A stretch of 36,587 nucleotides of DNA from CAZEJK01 sp964512045 (GCA_964512045.1 CAZEJK010000029.1:1-36587); one strand, 5' to 3'; numbered from the stretch's first letter, positions 7,833-17,300 are shown. Numbers and translations are program-made. The notes: generated from the letters alone by a model not told the origin.

Positions 7833-8197
7833 TTCGCCACTCCCGGGGGCGAGTCGCTCGCCGAACGGCTCTCAGCCCAGCGAATGGCTGATGAGATCAA
7901 CGCCTGAAAACAAACCACATCTTCGTTCGGCCTGGCACTCAGGGGCTCAGTCATCTCCTTATCCTAGCGCGATCAGGAGGTCAGCGCCGCCAGCAACGCA
8001 CTCATGCTCGATCGGCTTTGCGGATACCGACTATCGTGGACACCGAATCCGAGGGAACGCGGACGCTTGGGCGCTCTGCTGAGCGAGGACCCTGGTTGAT
8101 GGAGTGTCCGCCTACGCTTGTTATCTCGTTCTTCAACAGCCAGGTATGTCACAAGAGCAGTAAGGACGGTTTGTCGGCAGGCAAGGTGGCGCAGCGG
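7833..8197. other. Gene-free stretch at the right edge of the island
   Basis: No credible coding frame is visible on either strand. It holds the Shine-Dalgarno of the large cohesin-dockerin gene at its left end and the right 19-bp direct repeat (7922-7940). The missing C-terminal half of the FAD dehydrogenase truncated near 9475 is not found here. Confidence 0.6.
7922..7940 (+). repeat. Right copy of the 19-bp direct repeat bracketing the cohesin island
   Basis: TTCGTTCGGCCTGGCACTC, same orientation as 2358-2376, with one base different. It lies about 90 bp beyond the start codon of the large cohesin-dockerin gene. Confidence 0.65.
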
Positions 8198-9480
8198 TTA
8201 ATTCCGTTGATTGTCTCTGGAATCATGTGGTGGCGATTTGCGAAACGGAACGAAGACCTCGTAGCCGAAACGAGCGAAGGAATAGGCGAGGGGCCAGATG
8301 CCCAACCCACTCGTTCCACGGGACCGAAACCCGCGCGAGCGCGGCTCTCGTCCCGTGAGCTCGGCCCGTTGGCGCGGCGCTTCGCGCCAACGGGCCGGGA
8401 GTCCGGCGCCTGTCAACGAGTTTGAGACACCTGCCATGCGAATTTGCGGTAGCGCTTCGAGGCTCGAGGGGGCCGATTCTGGGCGATTGAGCTGGTTGGC
8501 GGATAGGCGGCCGGGATTGACGATTTGCTCCGAGTCGGGGTTTGGACAATCACCTGGATCATCCTCGGCACTTGGGGGATCGAGCTGGGCCGGTGGATTG
8601 ATCCAGACGGCATCGGGAAGATGTCGGACCTGGGGCGCGCCACGGACGAAGCGCTCGGGATGCGCCGCATACGCTGCCGCCATCACCGACTGTCTCCTGG
8701 CCAACACCGAGTCGGCCTGACCGTAGTGCACGATCGCTGGCGTCAGCATGCCGATTCCGCTGTGCCGATGGTGGAGGTTGTACCAATCGAAGAAGGCCCG
8801 GCAGAGCGACAGGCCATCCTCGAACGAGCCGAAGCGGGGAGGGAATTCTGGCCGACACTTGAGCGTCTTGAACTGGGCTTCGGAGAAGGGGTTGTCGTTG
8901 GACACGTGGGGGCGGCTGTGGCTCGTGGTCACGCCGAGGTCACCGAGGAGCTGGGCGACAGGCTTGGACTTCATGGATGAGCCGCGGTCGGAGTGGAGCG
9001 TCAGCCGGTCTCCTTCGACCTGCTGTTTTTCGCATGTTTCGGTGATCAGCCGTTTGGCCAGTGCGGCGCTTTCACGCCGGGCCAGAAGCCAGCCCACCGC
9101 GTACCGGCTCAAGATGTCGAGGATCACGTAGAGGTAGAAATAGGTCCACTTCACCGGCCCCTTCAGTTTCGTAATGTCCCACGACCAGACCTGGTTCGGG
9201 CCCGTGGCCAGGAGCTCGGGCTTATCGTACTTGGGGTGCCGGAGCTGATTGCGGCGTTCCCGCACCTCGCCCTCCGACGACAGGACTCTATACATCGTGC
9301 GCTCTGAGCAAAGGCACTGGTCCTCGTCGAGCAGCGTAGCCACCACCTCGCCGGGCGCCTGGTCCATGAAGCGATCACAGTGCAACACCTCCAACACCTG
9401 CTGACGTTCCGCAGGCTGAAGCGCCCGGGCAGGTGTCGGCCGCGGTCCCGCAGTGACGTGCGGTTCTCGTTGAGCCTGCC
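8198..9480 (-). mobile_element. IS3-type transposase, 5'-truncated insertion-sequence remnant
   Basis: An open frame on the minus strand from about 9480 encodes the C-terminal two thirds of an IS3-family OrfB-like transposase. A helical segment (RALQPAERQQVLEVLH) is followed by the rve integrase core with the DDE triad: first Asp in WSWDITKLKGP, second in LTLHSDRGSS, Glu in NPFSEAQFKTLK. AFFDWYNLHHRHSGIGMLTP and VWINPP then follow, typical of the family's end. The N-terminal helix-turn-helix part and any OrfA are missing, and the frame begins inside the FAD dehydrogenase fragment, so it cannot be an intact element. The frame stays open to 8198, but residues after VWINPP (below about 8590) are probably IS terminal sequence rather than protein. 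Ends were not mapped exactly. Confidence 0.8.
8317..8396. repeat. Two tandem strong hairpins downstream of the transposase core
   Basis: Hairpin A (8317-8357) has 8-bp arms CACGGGAC/GTCCCGTG enclosing a second stem, CCGCGC-GA-GCGCGG. Hairpin B (8363-8396) has perfect 14-bp arms starting GGCCCGTTGGCGCG with a 6-nt loop. Neither is followed by a T-run on either strand. They may be IS-end structures that block read-through, or recombination sites. Confidence 0.7.
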
Positions 9481-10188
9481 GCCGGCGAGCAGCACCGCAC
9501 TCGCCTCGACCTCCGAGCCGTCCTCGAGCACGACGCCGGTCACGCGGCCCTCGACCACGGAGAAGCTCGCGACGCGGGTGCGGAAGCGGACCTCGACACC
9601 GAGCTCTCCCAGCTCCTGGATGAGCAGGTGGATCGCCCGCCGGATGCGGCTCGAGCCGAGGTGCGGGTTGGCGAGCCAGCGGATTTCCTCGGGCGCCCCG
9701 AAGCCCACCAGGGTCTCCATGATCTCCGGGATGTGGGGCGAGCGGATCCGGGTCATCAGCTTGCCGTCGCTGTAGGCGCCGGCGCCGCCGGCCCCGAAGC
9801 CGAGGTTCGAGCGCGGGTCGAGCACGCCCGAGCGCATGAAGCGGGCCATGGTGAGCACCCGCTCGGGCATCGCCTCGCCCTGCTCGAGCACGAGCGGCGG
9901 CACCCCCGCCTCGGCCAGGCGCAGCGCCGCGAACAGCCCGCCCGGCCCGGCCCCGACCACCACCGGCCGCGGATCCGGCGCCCGCCGCCGTGGCGGCGGC
10001 TCGCGACGCTCGTCGTCCTCCTCGGGCAGCCCGACCGCGTACACCCAGACGATGCGGTCCTTGCGCCGGGCGTCGAGACTCTTCTTGAGGAGCCGCCAAC
10101 GAGCCCCCGGAGCGAGCTGCGCCACCGCCCGCTCGAGGTCCTCGGGCGAGTGGTCGAAGGGCAGCCGGATCTCGGGAAGTCGTCGCAT
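9470..10188 (-). pseudogene. FAD-dependent dehydrogenase (COG2509 type), truncated by the IS junction
   Basis: From ATG 10188 the frame encodes about 235 residues of an FAD-dependent dehydrogenase. The characteristic N-terminal domain includes LLKKSLDARRKDRIVWVYAV. The dinucleotide fold is VVVGAGPGGLFAALRLAEAG with LVLEQG. FGAGGAGAYSDGKLMTRIRS is the family's signature. Homology stops after SAVLLAGG, near 9470-9490, where transposase sequence starts in another frame. The second half of the usual ~530-residue protein is absent from the window. The GC content here seems higher than in the cohesin island. It is a dead gene. The reaction of intact family members is not well defined. Confidence 0.8.
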
Positions 10189-10553
10189 GGTCGGAAATCA
10201 CCAGAACGGGAGCCACTATCGCCGCCGGCGGCGACAGGCGTCAAGCGCGCGGAGCGCAACCCGTCCGGCACGACGATCCGGGCCACGGCGGGCCCGCAGA
10301 AGGGCTCGCGGTGGCAGGTCGACGCTCGACACCGCCATCGGTTGCCGGGCCCGGCGAGCGTACGGCCTCGGAACAACGGTCGACGGCTCGACCGCACGCC
10401 CCAGGCCGAGCCTGCGGCCGACCCAGCGACGGCAGAGATCCAGGGCTGCTCGAGTCACCTGAGATCTCTTGAGATTTCTTTGTTGACACAGCTCGACACT
10501 TGAGAATAGCTTCCCGTCGGAAGCGAATCCTGGGCTCCGGAAGAAAGATCAAA
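10189..10553. other. No recognisable gene; possible weak promoter near 10483
   Basis: No frame here resembles a known protein. TTGACA at 10483-10488 is a perfect -35 box facing the broken secreted-protein gene, but the -10 region (around 10503-10511, AGAATAGCT) is poor. A GAGATCTCTTGAGATTTCT repeat lies just upstream. Confidence 0.4.
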
Positions 10554-11088
10554 ATGACCTCAACTCTCAGGGTGGTGGTGAGGGCCTTGACGTGGATCGG
10601 CGCTGCAGTGTCCGGCGCGAGCCTGATCGCCTCGCTCTCGTTCGGTGGCGAGGCTGCGGTGAGTCGCACCCCTGACGACGGCTCCGAGCTTCACCACGAC
10701 GCCGATCCAGCGACTCGGCCTGTCGGGAGACGAGGGCGGCCTCGTGCTGTCGTATCACGTCCGGACGACCCCGTTCGGGAGGGGCAAGGTCAAGCTCGAG
10801 TGGGAGGCCAAGCCGCTGGGCGTACCGTTCGACGGCACGGGAACCGGGTCGAGCGCGACCTGGATCGACACCGGAACCGAAGGAGTGACACTCGACGAGC
10901 CGGTGACCACGCTCGCTGACAGCACGCTCTATCACTGGCGCGTCCGGCTGCGGTATCACCCCGTGACGTGCCCGTTGGCGCAGGTGAGCCGATGGGAGTC
11001 CGCGTTCGGCAACGGGTGGCAGGAGGCCGACGTGCGCACCGGACTGGCACCGATCCCGGTCGAGCTCGTGTCGTTCGTCGTCGAATAG
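10554..11088 (+). pseudogene. Broken secreted surface-protein gene: signal peptide plus frame-shifted C-terminal fragment
   Basis: Frame one starts at ATG 10554 with a signal-peptide-like segment (VVVRALTWIGAAVSGASLIA). From about 10661 the coding signal moves to another frame: APSFTTTPIQRLGLSGDEGG, then ATWIDTGTEGV, LADSTLYHWRVRLRYHPVTC and GNGWQEADVRT, ending PIPVELVSFVVE at 11088. The latter is the fibronectin-like C-terminal piece of large FG-GAP/surface proteins (HWRVR-RYxP...W...NGWQExDxRT). In-frame stops at 10624 and 10660 prevent reading upstream in that frame. The simplest reading is an internal deletion that joined the two ends of a larger gene out of frame. Family assignment is by pattern memory and moderate. 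Confidence 0.6.
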
Positions 11089-11260
11089 GGCGTCACCACG
11101 GTTCTGATCGGACCGGATCCCGAGCTTTCGCGGCGGAGTGTGTCGGATTCCCATACCCTGCGTGGCCGATCGACTCTCCTGATCGCCCAGGCCCAGGTCC
11201 AGGCCCCGGCCATCCGGTCACCGGCGATGATGCCCCGCCATCTCGAAGAGACGCAGGTCT

Positions 11261-12388
11261 TCAGTCGCTGAAGGTGGCGGGAGGACCCTCGGTGATCGCG
11301 CCGAGCACAGCCGTTACCGGGTCCTCGCTGCCCTCCAGATCGATGATGGTGGCGGTGGTCGTGGTCAGCTGCGCGAGGAGCACCGGGATCAGATGCCGTC
11401 TGACGGTCACCACCACTGCTGCCGGGCTCTTTGACAGCGCTCTGCGCAGCGCTGGCATATGGCCACCGCCCCGAAGCTCCACGGGCCCGAGCTCGTCGAC
11501 GATGACCACACCGCCCGATCGTGCTCCCCTCAGCGCCCGGTGTCCGAGCTGGAAGCCCTCCGCGTGGAAGCGGAACCCGGTGCCATGCTCGCCCCGCTCG
11601 TGTCCGACCCGATCGGCGAACTGGACCTCGCGGGCGGATGCGATATCGCGGAGCCGGAAGCCGACCTTTCTGCCATCCTCGCGCACGGACAGCTGCAGGA
11701 ACCCGACCAGGTGCCGGTCGGTCTCGTGGAGCCGGCTGACCACCTGCTCCAGGGCAGTGGTCTTGCCGCTGTCCTGGGCGCCGGTGATGACGACCATCTG
11801 CGGTACGGGGGGCAATGTCGGCCGGCGCAGCGTCAGCGCGGCGTGGCCGCGCAGGGCGGCCGCGGCCGCGGCGTCGTCGGCGATCCGGGCGGTGTGGGCG
11901 AGGATCACCTCCGCGAGGCGTGCCAGGTCCCGGAGACCAGGGCGCCGGTTCGGCCGGCGCACGCAGAGGGCGATCCAGCTGTCGCGGGCGGCATCAGCGA
12001 GGTGCGGCAGGCAGTTGAGGGCCAGCGACAGCACCAGCCCGAGGCGCTCGAGCCCGAGACGGCCGGTGGCGGCGAGAATCGCGTCGGCATCCATGCGACG
12101 GGCCGCGAGCGTGGCCAGCACCAGCAGCGTGAGCATGCGTACGAGCAGCGCCGAGCCGATGGCGAGCCCGCGCTCGGGACCGGCCGACCAGGCCACCACC
12201 GCGCCCGCCAGCGCAGCGGCGAACACCAGCGCCAGCACGAGACCGGCGCGCCACGCCAACCACAGCACCTCGCGGTCGAGCACGGCCGCGGCGATCAGCG
12301 CCGCCAACAACGCGACCACGGTCCATGGCATCGGCAGGAAGCTGGCGGGCACCGCCGCCAACGCCAGCAGCAGTGCGCTCCGCCTCAC
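11261..12388 (-). CDS. EcfT-like transmembrane protein fused to a THEP1-type NTPase
   Basis: The 375-residue protein begins at GTG 12388, overlapping the preceding stop by four bases (GTGA). Residues about 1-110 hold several hydrophobic helices (SALLLALAAVPASFLP, GLVLALVFAAALAGAVVAW). A cytoplasmic-looking segment follows (RMDADAILAATGRLGLERLG, CVRRPNRRPGLRDLARLAE), resembling the coupling helices of EcfT proteins. From about residue 195 a separate P-loop domain begins: MVVITGAQDSGKTTALEQVV (Walker A), VGFLQLSVREDGRKVGFRL, and VVIVDELGPVEL (Walker B), the pattern of THEP1/NTPase_1 nucleoside triphosphatases. EcfT normally couples EcfA ATPases to an S component. A fused NTPase is unusual and might regulate transport or act on the imported solute (inference). 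Confidence 0.75.
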   Translation of the reverse strand: MRRSALLLALAAVPASFLPMPWTVVALLAALIAAAVLDREVLWLAWRAGLVLALVFAAALAGAVVAWSAGPERGLAIGSALLVRMLTLLVLATLAARRMDADAILAATGRLGLERLGLVLSLALNCLPHLADAARDSWIALCVRRPNRRPGLRDLARLAEVILAHTARIADDAAAAAALRGHAALTLRRPTLPPVPQMVVITGAQDSGKTTALEQVVSRLHETDRHLVGFLQLSVREDGRKVGFRLRDIASAREVQFADRVGHERGEHGTGFRFHAEGFQLGHRALRGARSGGVVIVDELGPVELRGGGHMPALRRALSKSPAAVVVTVRRHLIPVLLAQLTTTTATIIDLEGSEDPVTAVLGAITEGPPATFSD

Positions 12389-12969
12389 CGCTGTCCTCCC
12401 ACCCGTTGCCGTACACGCCCGGCGATCCGCCACGCAATCTCCCCGGTCGCGGCGCCGACGCCGGCGCAGGTGCCAACGACGATGGCCAGCACCTGCCAGC
12501 CGTGCACCGGGTCGACGCCGGTGAGCTCGACGATTCTGCTGATCGCCCTCGCCAGTGCCTGGAGCGCTTCGGGACCCGCAACGATCGCGGTCACGATCAC
12601 CATCTGCACCGGGGTGATCGCCACCGCCAGCGCGCCGCCGAGGGCTGCACCGAGGCGGCGGCTGCCGGTCACTGTCATCGCCAGCTCGAGCAGTGCGGCC
12701 TCGAGCAGGATGCCCGCGACCGAGTGGAGCGACAGAGCGCCCATCGAGAACAGCTTGACGAAGGCGGCGGTACAGCCGGTGATGAGGCAGACGCCAACCA
12801 CCGGCTGGAGGCGGCGGGCCGTCACCAGACAGACCACGCCGATGGCGGCCATGATCGCCCCGAACAGCGGTACCTGCGCGAGCTTCAGGGTGGTACCGAC
12901 CGTCAGCTCGAGCACGCCCCATAAGCTGCCGAACAGCGCGGCATGGGTCCACGGCCGGGGATCCCTCAC
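12385..12969 (-). CDS. Polytopic membrane protein, candidate ECF substrate-binding (S) component
   Basis: The 194-residue protein starts at GTG 12969, overlapping the ATPase stop (GTGA), and its own stop overlaps the next GTG. It has five or six hydrophobic segments (HAALFGSLWGVLELTVGTTL, PLFGAIMAAIGVVCLVTA, VGVCLITGCTAAFVKLF, GGALAVAITPVQMVIVTAIV, WQVLAIVVGTCAGVGAATGE). The size, the topology and the place between an EcfA-type double ATPase and an EcfT-like protein all fit an S component. The family could not be recognised, so the substrate (vitamin, metal or nucleoside precursor) is unknown. Confidence 0.7.
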   Translation of the reverse strand: MRDPRPWTHAALFGSLWGVLELTVGTTLKLAQVPLFGAIMAAIGVVCLVTARRLQPVVGVCLITGCTAAFVKLFSMGALSLHSVAGILLEAALLELAMTVTGSRRLGAALGGALAVAITPVQMVIVTAIVAGPEALQALARAISRIVELTGVDPVHGWQVLAIVVGTCAGVGAATGEIAWRIAGRVRQRVGGQR

Positions 12970-14312
12970 CGCGCCTCCACGATCGTGCCGTTGCGCACCT
13001 CGAGCTGCCGGTGGCCGAACGCCGCCAGCTCGGGCCGGTGGGTGAGCAGCAGGTACGCCCGGCCGCGCTCGCTGCGCCGGCCGAGCAGCTCGGTCAGCTC
13101 GATGAGGTCGTCCGGCGCCAGCCCCTGGGCCGGTTCGTCGACGATCACCAGGTCCGGCTGGGTGGCGTCGACGACCGCGTGCACGAGCCGTTGGCGCTCG
13201 CCGCGTGACAGCGTCCACGGAGCGCGGCCGGCGAGGGCTTCCAGATGGTGGCGGCGCAGGATACGCGCCGCCGAGCCGGGGTCGATGCCGGTGGTGGCCA
13301 GCTCGCCGGCCACCGTCGGCGCAAACAGCTGCAGCTCGGCGATACTGAGCACCAAGCCGACGCCACGGGCACGGCGTGCCGGTCTCCCGGCGACCGAGAC
13401 CGTCCCGGCCGTCGGGCGGGCGAACCCGGAGAGCACGCGTGCGAGGCTCGTCTTGCCAGCGCCGTTCGGCCCCGTGAGGGTCACGATCTCACCGGCGTAC
13501 AGGGCGAAGGCAACGTCGCTGAGGATCGTCGTGCCGCCACGGTCGACGCTCACGCCGGTGGCGCGCAGCACCGTCCGTCCATCGCCCGGCCGGTCGTGAG
13601 TCTCCAACCGCGGTGGCTCGGGCGGAGCAGCAGGCTGCAGCGTGCGATCGACGACCTCGTGCCAGCGGTCGACCGCGTCGCCCAGCCGCCAACCGGCCTG
13701 CTCCGCGATGATGATCGAGCTGCCGAGGCCGGCGGCCTTGCGGAGCAGCTCCTGCAGCGCCCGCTGGCCGTCGCCGTCGAGGTGGGCCGTGGGCTCGTCG
13801 AGCAGGATCGGCTTCGGTGCGGCGCTGAGCGCCACCGCCAGCGCCACCCGCTGGCGCTCTCCGGAGGACAGCTCGGTGATCCTCCGGTCGAGCAGCCGGT
13901 CGAGCCCGAGCAGCTCAACGGCGCTGTCGAGCAGGACCGCCGGGCGATGCAGACGCCGCGCGGCCTCGATCTCGTGGCGTGGCGTGGCGAGAAACAGCTG
14001 CGACTCGGGCCGGTCGAGACAGGTGGCGAGGAGGTGGGCGCGCTGCCCTGGATCCAGCTCACCGAGGGGGTTGCCGTCCAGGGCCATCCGGCCGTGCACA
14101 TGGGCCCAGCGCGACCACGGGAGGAGTCCGGCGATGGCGGCCAGGAGTGTGGACTTGCCCGATCCGCTGGCGCCGTAGATGCCGTGCACTGTCCCAGGTC
14201 GGACGTCGAGCCGGATGCTGGCGAGCACCGGCGTTGCCGTGCCGGCGCGGCGAACCGACAGCCGTTCGACCACCAGGCGTGGGCCGCAGGCGGAGCTCGT
14301 CGTGACGTTCAC
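12966..14312 (-). CDS. ECF transporter double ATPase (fused EcfA1-EcfA2 type)
   Basis: The 448-residue protein has two ABC nucleotide-binding domains. NBD1: Walker A GASGSGKST, Q-loop region CLDRPESQLFLATPRHEIEA (the PESQ pattern typical of energy-coupling factor ATPases), signature LSSGERQRVALA, Walker B ILLDEPTAHLD. NBD2: Walker A GPNGAGKTS, signature LSRGERQRL, Walker B LVIVDEPAQGL and switch His in LLLTHRPEL. It would hydrolyse ATP on the inner membrane face to power uptake through the two membrane proteins encoded next. The frame is open far upstream, to 14966, but that part has shadow composition and runs into the divergent kinase. GTG 14312 is chosen because it stands 6 nt after a good -10 box. 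No Shine-Dalgarno is visible. Confidence 0.85.
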   Translation of the reverse strand: MNVTTSSACGPRLVVERLSVRRAGTATPVLASIRLDVRPGTVHGIYGASGSGKSTLLAAIAGLLPWSRWAHVHGRMALDGNPLGELDPGQRAHLLATCLDRPESQLFLATPRHEIEAARRLHRPAVLLDSAVELLGLDRLLDRRITELSSGERQRVALAVALSAAPKPILLDEPTAHLDGDGQRALQELLRKAAGLGSSIIIAEQAGWRLGDAVDRWHEVVDRTLQPAAPPEPPRLETHDRPGDGRTVLRATGVSVDRGGTTILSDVAFALYAGEIVTLTGPNGAGKTSLARVLSGFARPTAGTVSVAGRPARRARGVGLVLSIAELQLFAPTVAGELATTGIDPGSAARILRRHHLEALAGRAPWTLSRGERQRLVHAVVDATQPDLVIVDEPAQGLAPDDLIELTELLGRRSERGRAYLLLTHRPELAAFGHRQLEVRNGTIVEAR

Positions 14313-14347
14313 ACAGCAGTGGTACCCGGTGGTGCGGTTTCCGTCAA
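14313..14347 (-). promoter_or_regulatory. Promoter of the ECF-like operon (predicted leaderless)
   Basis: On the minus strand TTGACG (14342-14347), 17 nt, TACCAC (14319-14324), 6 nt (TGCTGT), then the GTG at 14312. It shares the -35 sequence and all spacings with the vapBC promoter. Confidence 0.6.
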
Positions 14348-14357
14348 GCTGCCGCAG

Positions 14358-14363
14358 TAGAAT
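14358..14363 (+). promoter_or_regulatory. -10 box of the divergent histidine kinase gene
   Basis: TAGAAT lies 8 nt before ATG 14372 and 5 nt before an in-frame GTG at 14369. The -35 position (CGGTTT at 17-nt spacing) is weak. There is no Shine-Dalgarno, so this message may also be nearly leaderless. Only about 60 bp separate the two divergent start codons. Confidence 0.4.
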
Positions 14364-14371
14364 CGGCAGTG

Positions 14372-17300
14372 ATGGATCGTCACGGATGGTGGTCGGGAGG
14401 GCTCGCGCTGAGTGTCCTGGCTTTGTGCGGGCCGTGGCCCGGCTGGGAGCTGCCATGGTGGGCTCCGGTCGTCGCTGTGGCGGTGGCGCTGGTGCTCGCG
14501 AGACCTCGTGGACGATGGACGTGGCTTTGGGCGCCGGTGGGTCTCGCAGTCGTGCTGGCAGCGTGGCCCGCACCGTCGCCACCGACACAGGCGGAGCTCG
14601 AGACCCAGCTCGGTCGGCGCTGTGCCCGGCTGCTCGAGATCGCCACAGGCGTGGCCAAGGATGGCAGGCTGCGCCAGATCTTCTCGAGCACCGGCGAGGT
14701 CCTCGGCCGGGGCGTGCCGGAGCCTTTCGAGATCGTCGAGCAGTCGGTTGCCGGCGAGGAACGGCGCTCCATCTACCTTGCCGATGACCGCGGTGAGCTG
14801 GTGGCGTGGGCGGGACAGCCGGCCCCACTTCCGGAGGTGGTCCGCCTGCTCGGCGACCGTCAGTGGGCGGTGGAGTGGTGGGTTCGCCAGGCGCGGCTCG
14901 TTGTTCGCGAACCGATTCTTCTCGAAGGCCGTCTGATCGGCGCCGTGATGGTTGTCGAGGCTGCACCTCTGACGGGCGGCGCGTGGGGCATGAGAGCGCC
15001 CCGGGGCTGGCAGTTGGTGCTTGGCGAGGCGGACGGCGCGATGCACGTTCCCGCGGGAGATGTGGCGCCGTTCTCGGTTCCGGTGCGCATCGAGCGGACG
15101 CCTGCGTCGCCGACGCCGGTGCGGTGGCTTCCGTGGCTGGTGGCTGTTGTGCTCGGGCTCTGGCTTTCGCCGCCGTTGGCGGCGGCCATGGTGGCAGTGG
15201 GCAGTGGCTCGGTCCTGCTCTTCGGGGAGCCCGCTTTGGGGATCATGGCGGTGGTCATCCTGGCAGTTGCTGCGGTGATCTGGCGCCTGTCCACCATGCT
15301 GCCTCGTTCAGCGGCTCGAGCGGTCATACTGGTGGCTGTCGCAGCTGCCGCTGCGGCGGGTGCGGTGTCCTCATCGCCTCTGTTCTCCAACCACTTGCCG
15401 GCGCGGTTGCTGGCGCCCGGCTGGGGGGCGTTGTGGATGGTAGCGCTGGCATGGATCGTCGCGGGTTGGCCGGTTGTGGCCGGGGACCCGCAGCGGAGGC
15501 TCGGCCGTCGACTGCTCGCCGGTTTCGTGGTGGCGGTCGTCGGGCTCGCGGCCGATCTGGTTTCAGTACCAGTGGCGTTGGAGCGATCGTTCAACCGGGT
15601 ATCGAGCGGCCTGCTGCGACCTGGTGCCGTGGACTTGGAGGAGCTGACACCGGTGTCGGCGATGCGGTGCCGGCTCGACGATCTTGCACCCGAGGTGCTG
15701 GCACGGTGGTCAGAGGATGGACAGCAGCTGCCCGTGGCGCTGATGGCGTCGGGGCCGGACGGAGCGGAGCTGTCGCGTTGGGGCCAGCTATCGCCGGCCG
15801 GAGGCGCCGTGGTGTCGCTCGGCCAGTGGCCGATCGAGGGGCTGCCGGGGGGCCGCGGAGCGATGGAGGTGTTTGCGGCCACAGAGCCGTGGAGCTGGTT
15901 GTGTGATTGGGGAGGGCCAGTGCGTGACGGCGGTGTGGCGCTGTGGGGCGCCGTGTTCACGCGCTCCGGTGAGGTTGCCGCCTCGCTCCACTCGGAGATA
16001 CGGCCACTCGAGACGGTGGACGCTGCCGACCTGTTCTACGCCGGCGAGGGATGGGTGCGGGTGCAGGTGGGCTGGCAGTCGCAGCTCGCAAAGGTGTGGC
16101 GCAGGGGAGACTGGTTGGTGGCGGTGATCGCGATGCACCCGGGCACCTCCGGTTGGGTCGTGCAGGTGGCGATCGCCACGGTGTGGGCGATGATCGGTTT
16201 GCTGCTGGTGACGCCGCCGCAGCCGCGTCCGGACCGCATGCGGACCTTCGGTGGACGTTTCCGGATCCTCGTGGCTGGCGGAGTCGTGCTGCCGCTGGTG
16301 ATCTTGACGCTCTTCTTGCATCGGAGGGTGCAGCTCGACGAGCTCCGCTTCGAGCGGGTCGTGGGTCTGGACGCGCTGCGTGCTGCCCGCTGGAGCGTGG
16401 TCAATCTGGGAGATATCCCGCAGGTGGACACCGTGTTCGCCGGCTGGCTCGCTGAGCAGATCGGCGGTGAGGTGCTGCTGTTCGATGGCGCTCGTTTGCT
16501 GGCGGCATCACGGCCCGATCTGGTCGCCATCGGCGCCTTGCCGGCGCTGCCGGAGCCTGCGGCGTGGGCGATGTGGGCGATCGGAAGGGACGATCCGGTG
16601 GTGGTCCAGGACAGTGGCCGTTCGATCGCTGCTGCCGGCGTTCGGCTAGGAGACGAGCGACTGCTGCTCGAGCTGCTGCCCAAGGCGCCGATCCGTGCTG
16701 GCGATCTGGCCGGTGTCGTGGACTGGCTGTTGGCGGGGGCGACCCTCTCGGCCCTGATTGCCCTCGTGCTGACGGCTCGGATCGAGGAGCGGTGGAGCCG
16801 TTCGCTGCGTGATCTGGTGGATGTCGCGCGTCGCATTCAGCGTGGCGATTCTCCCCCGGCGATGCACGAGCCCGCGGAGCTGGACCTGGCAGAGGTCGTG
16901 CGGGCCGTGCGGCTGATGACCGACGAGGTGCGGCGTCGTGAATCGAGCCTGCGCAACCAGCAAGAGCTGCTGCGGATCACGCTGGAGACGCTGGTACCGG
17001 CGGTCGTGGTCCTCTCAGGTGACGGCGAGGTGCGGTTCGCCAACCCGAGTGGTGAGCGGATGCTCGCCGAGCACCGTGGGGCAGTCCTGGACGTGGTGGA
17101 TCGACTCGCAGCGCAGATCGTCAGTGATGGTGGTCGCCAGCACGAGACCGTCAGCCCCTACCCGGGACGTGATCTGACCTGGCACGTCGGAGTGGCCCGG
17201 ACACCGTTCCCCGACGCGTCACACGGCGTTGTGGCGGTTGTGGACGATGTGAGCTCGTTGGTCCGCGTCGATCGCTTGCGCCAGCTGAATCAGATGGCAC

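Noticed and set aside
8198..8590. Transposase C-terminal extension after VWINPP
   Set aside because: Composition changes and it contains the tandem hairpins; probably IS end sequence read by chance.
10968..13045. Long plus-strand open frames of more than 500 codons opposite the ECF operon
   Set aside because: Ser/Arg/Pro-rich shadow translations of high-GC DNA, antisense to genes with clear motifs and 4-bp overlaps.
14313..14966. N-terminal extension of the double ATPase frame up to 14966
   Set aside because: Low-complexity Arg/Pro composition, overlaps the divergent kinase, and lies upstream of the promoter at 14319-14347.
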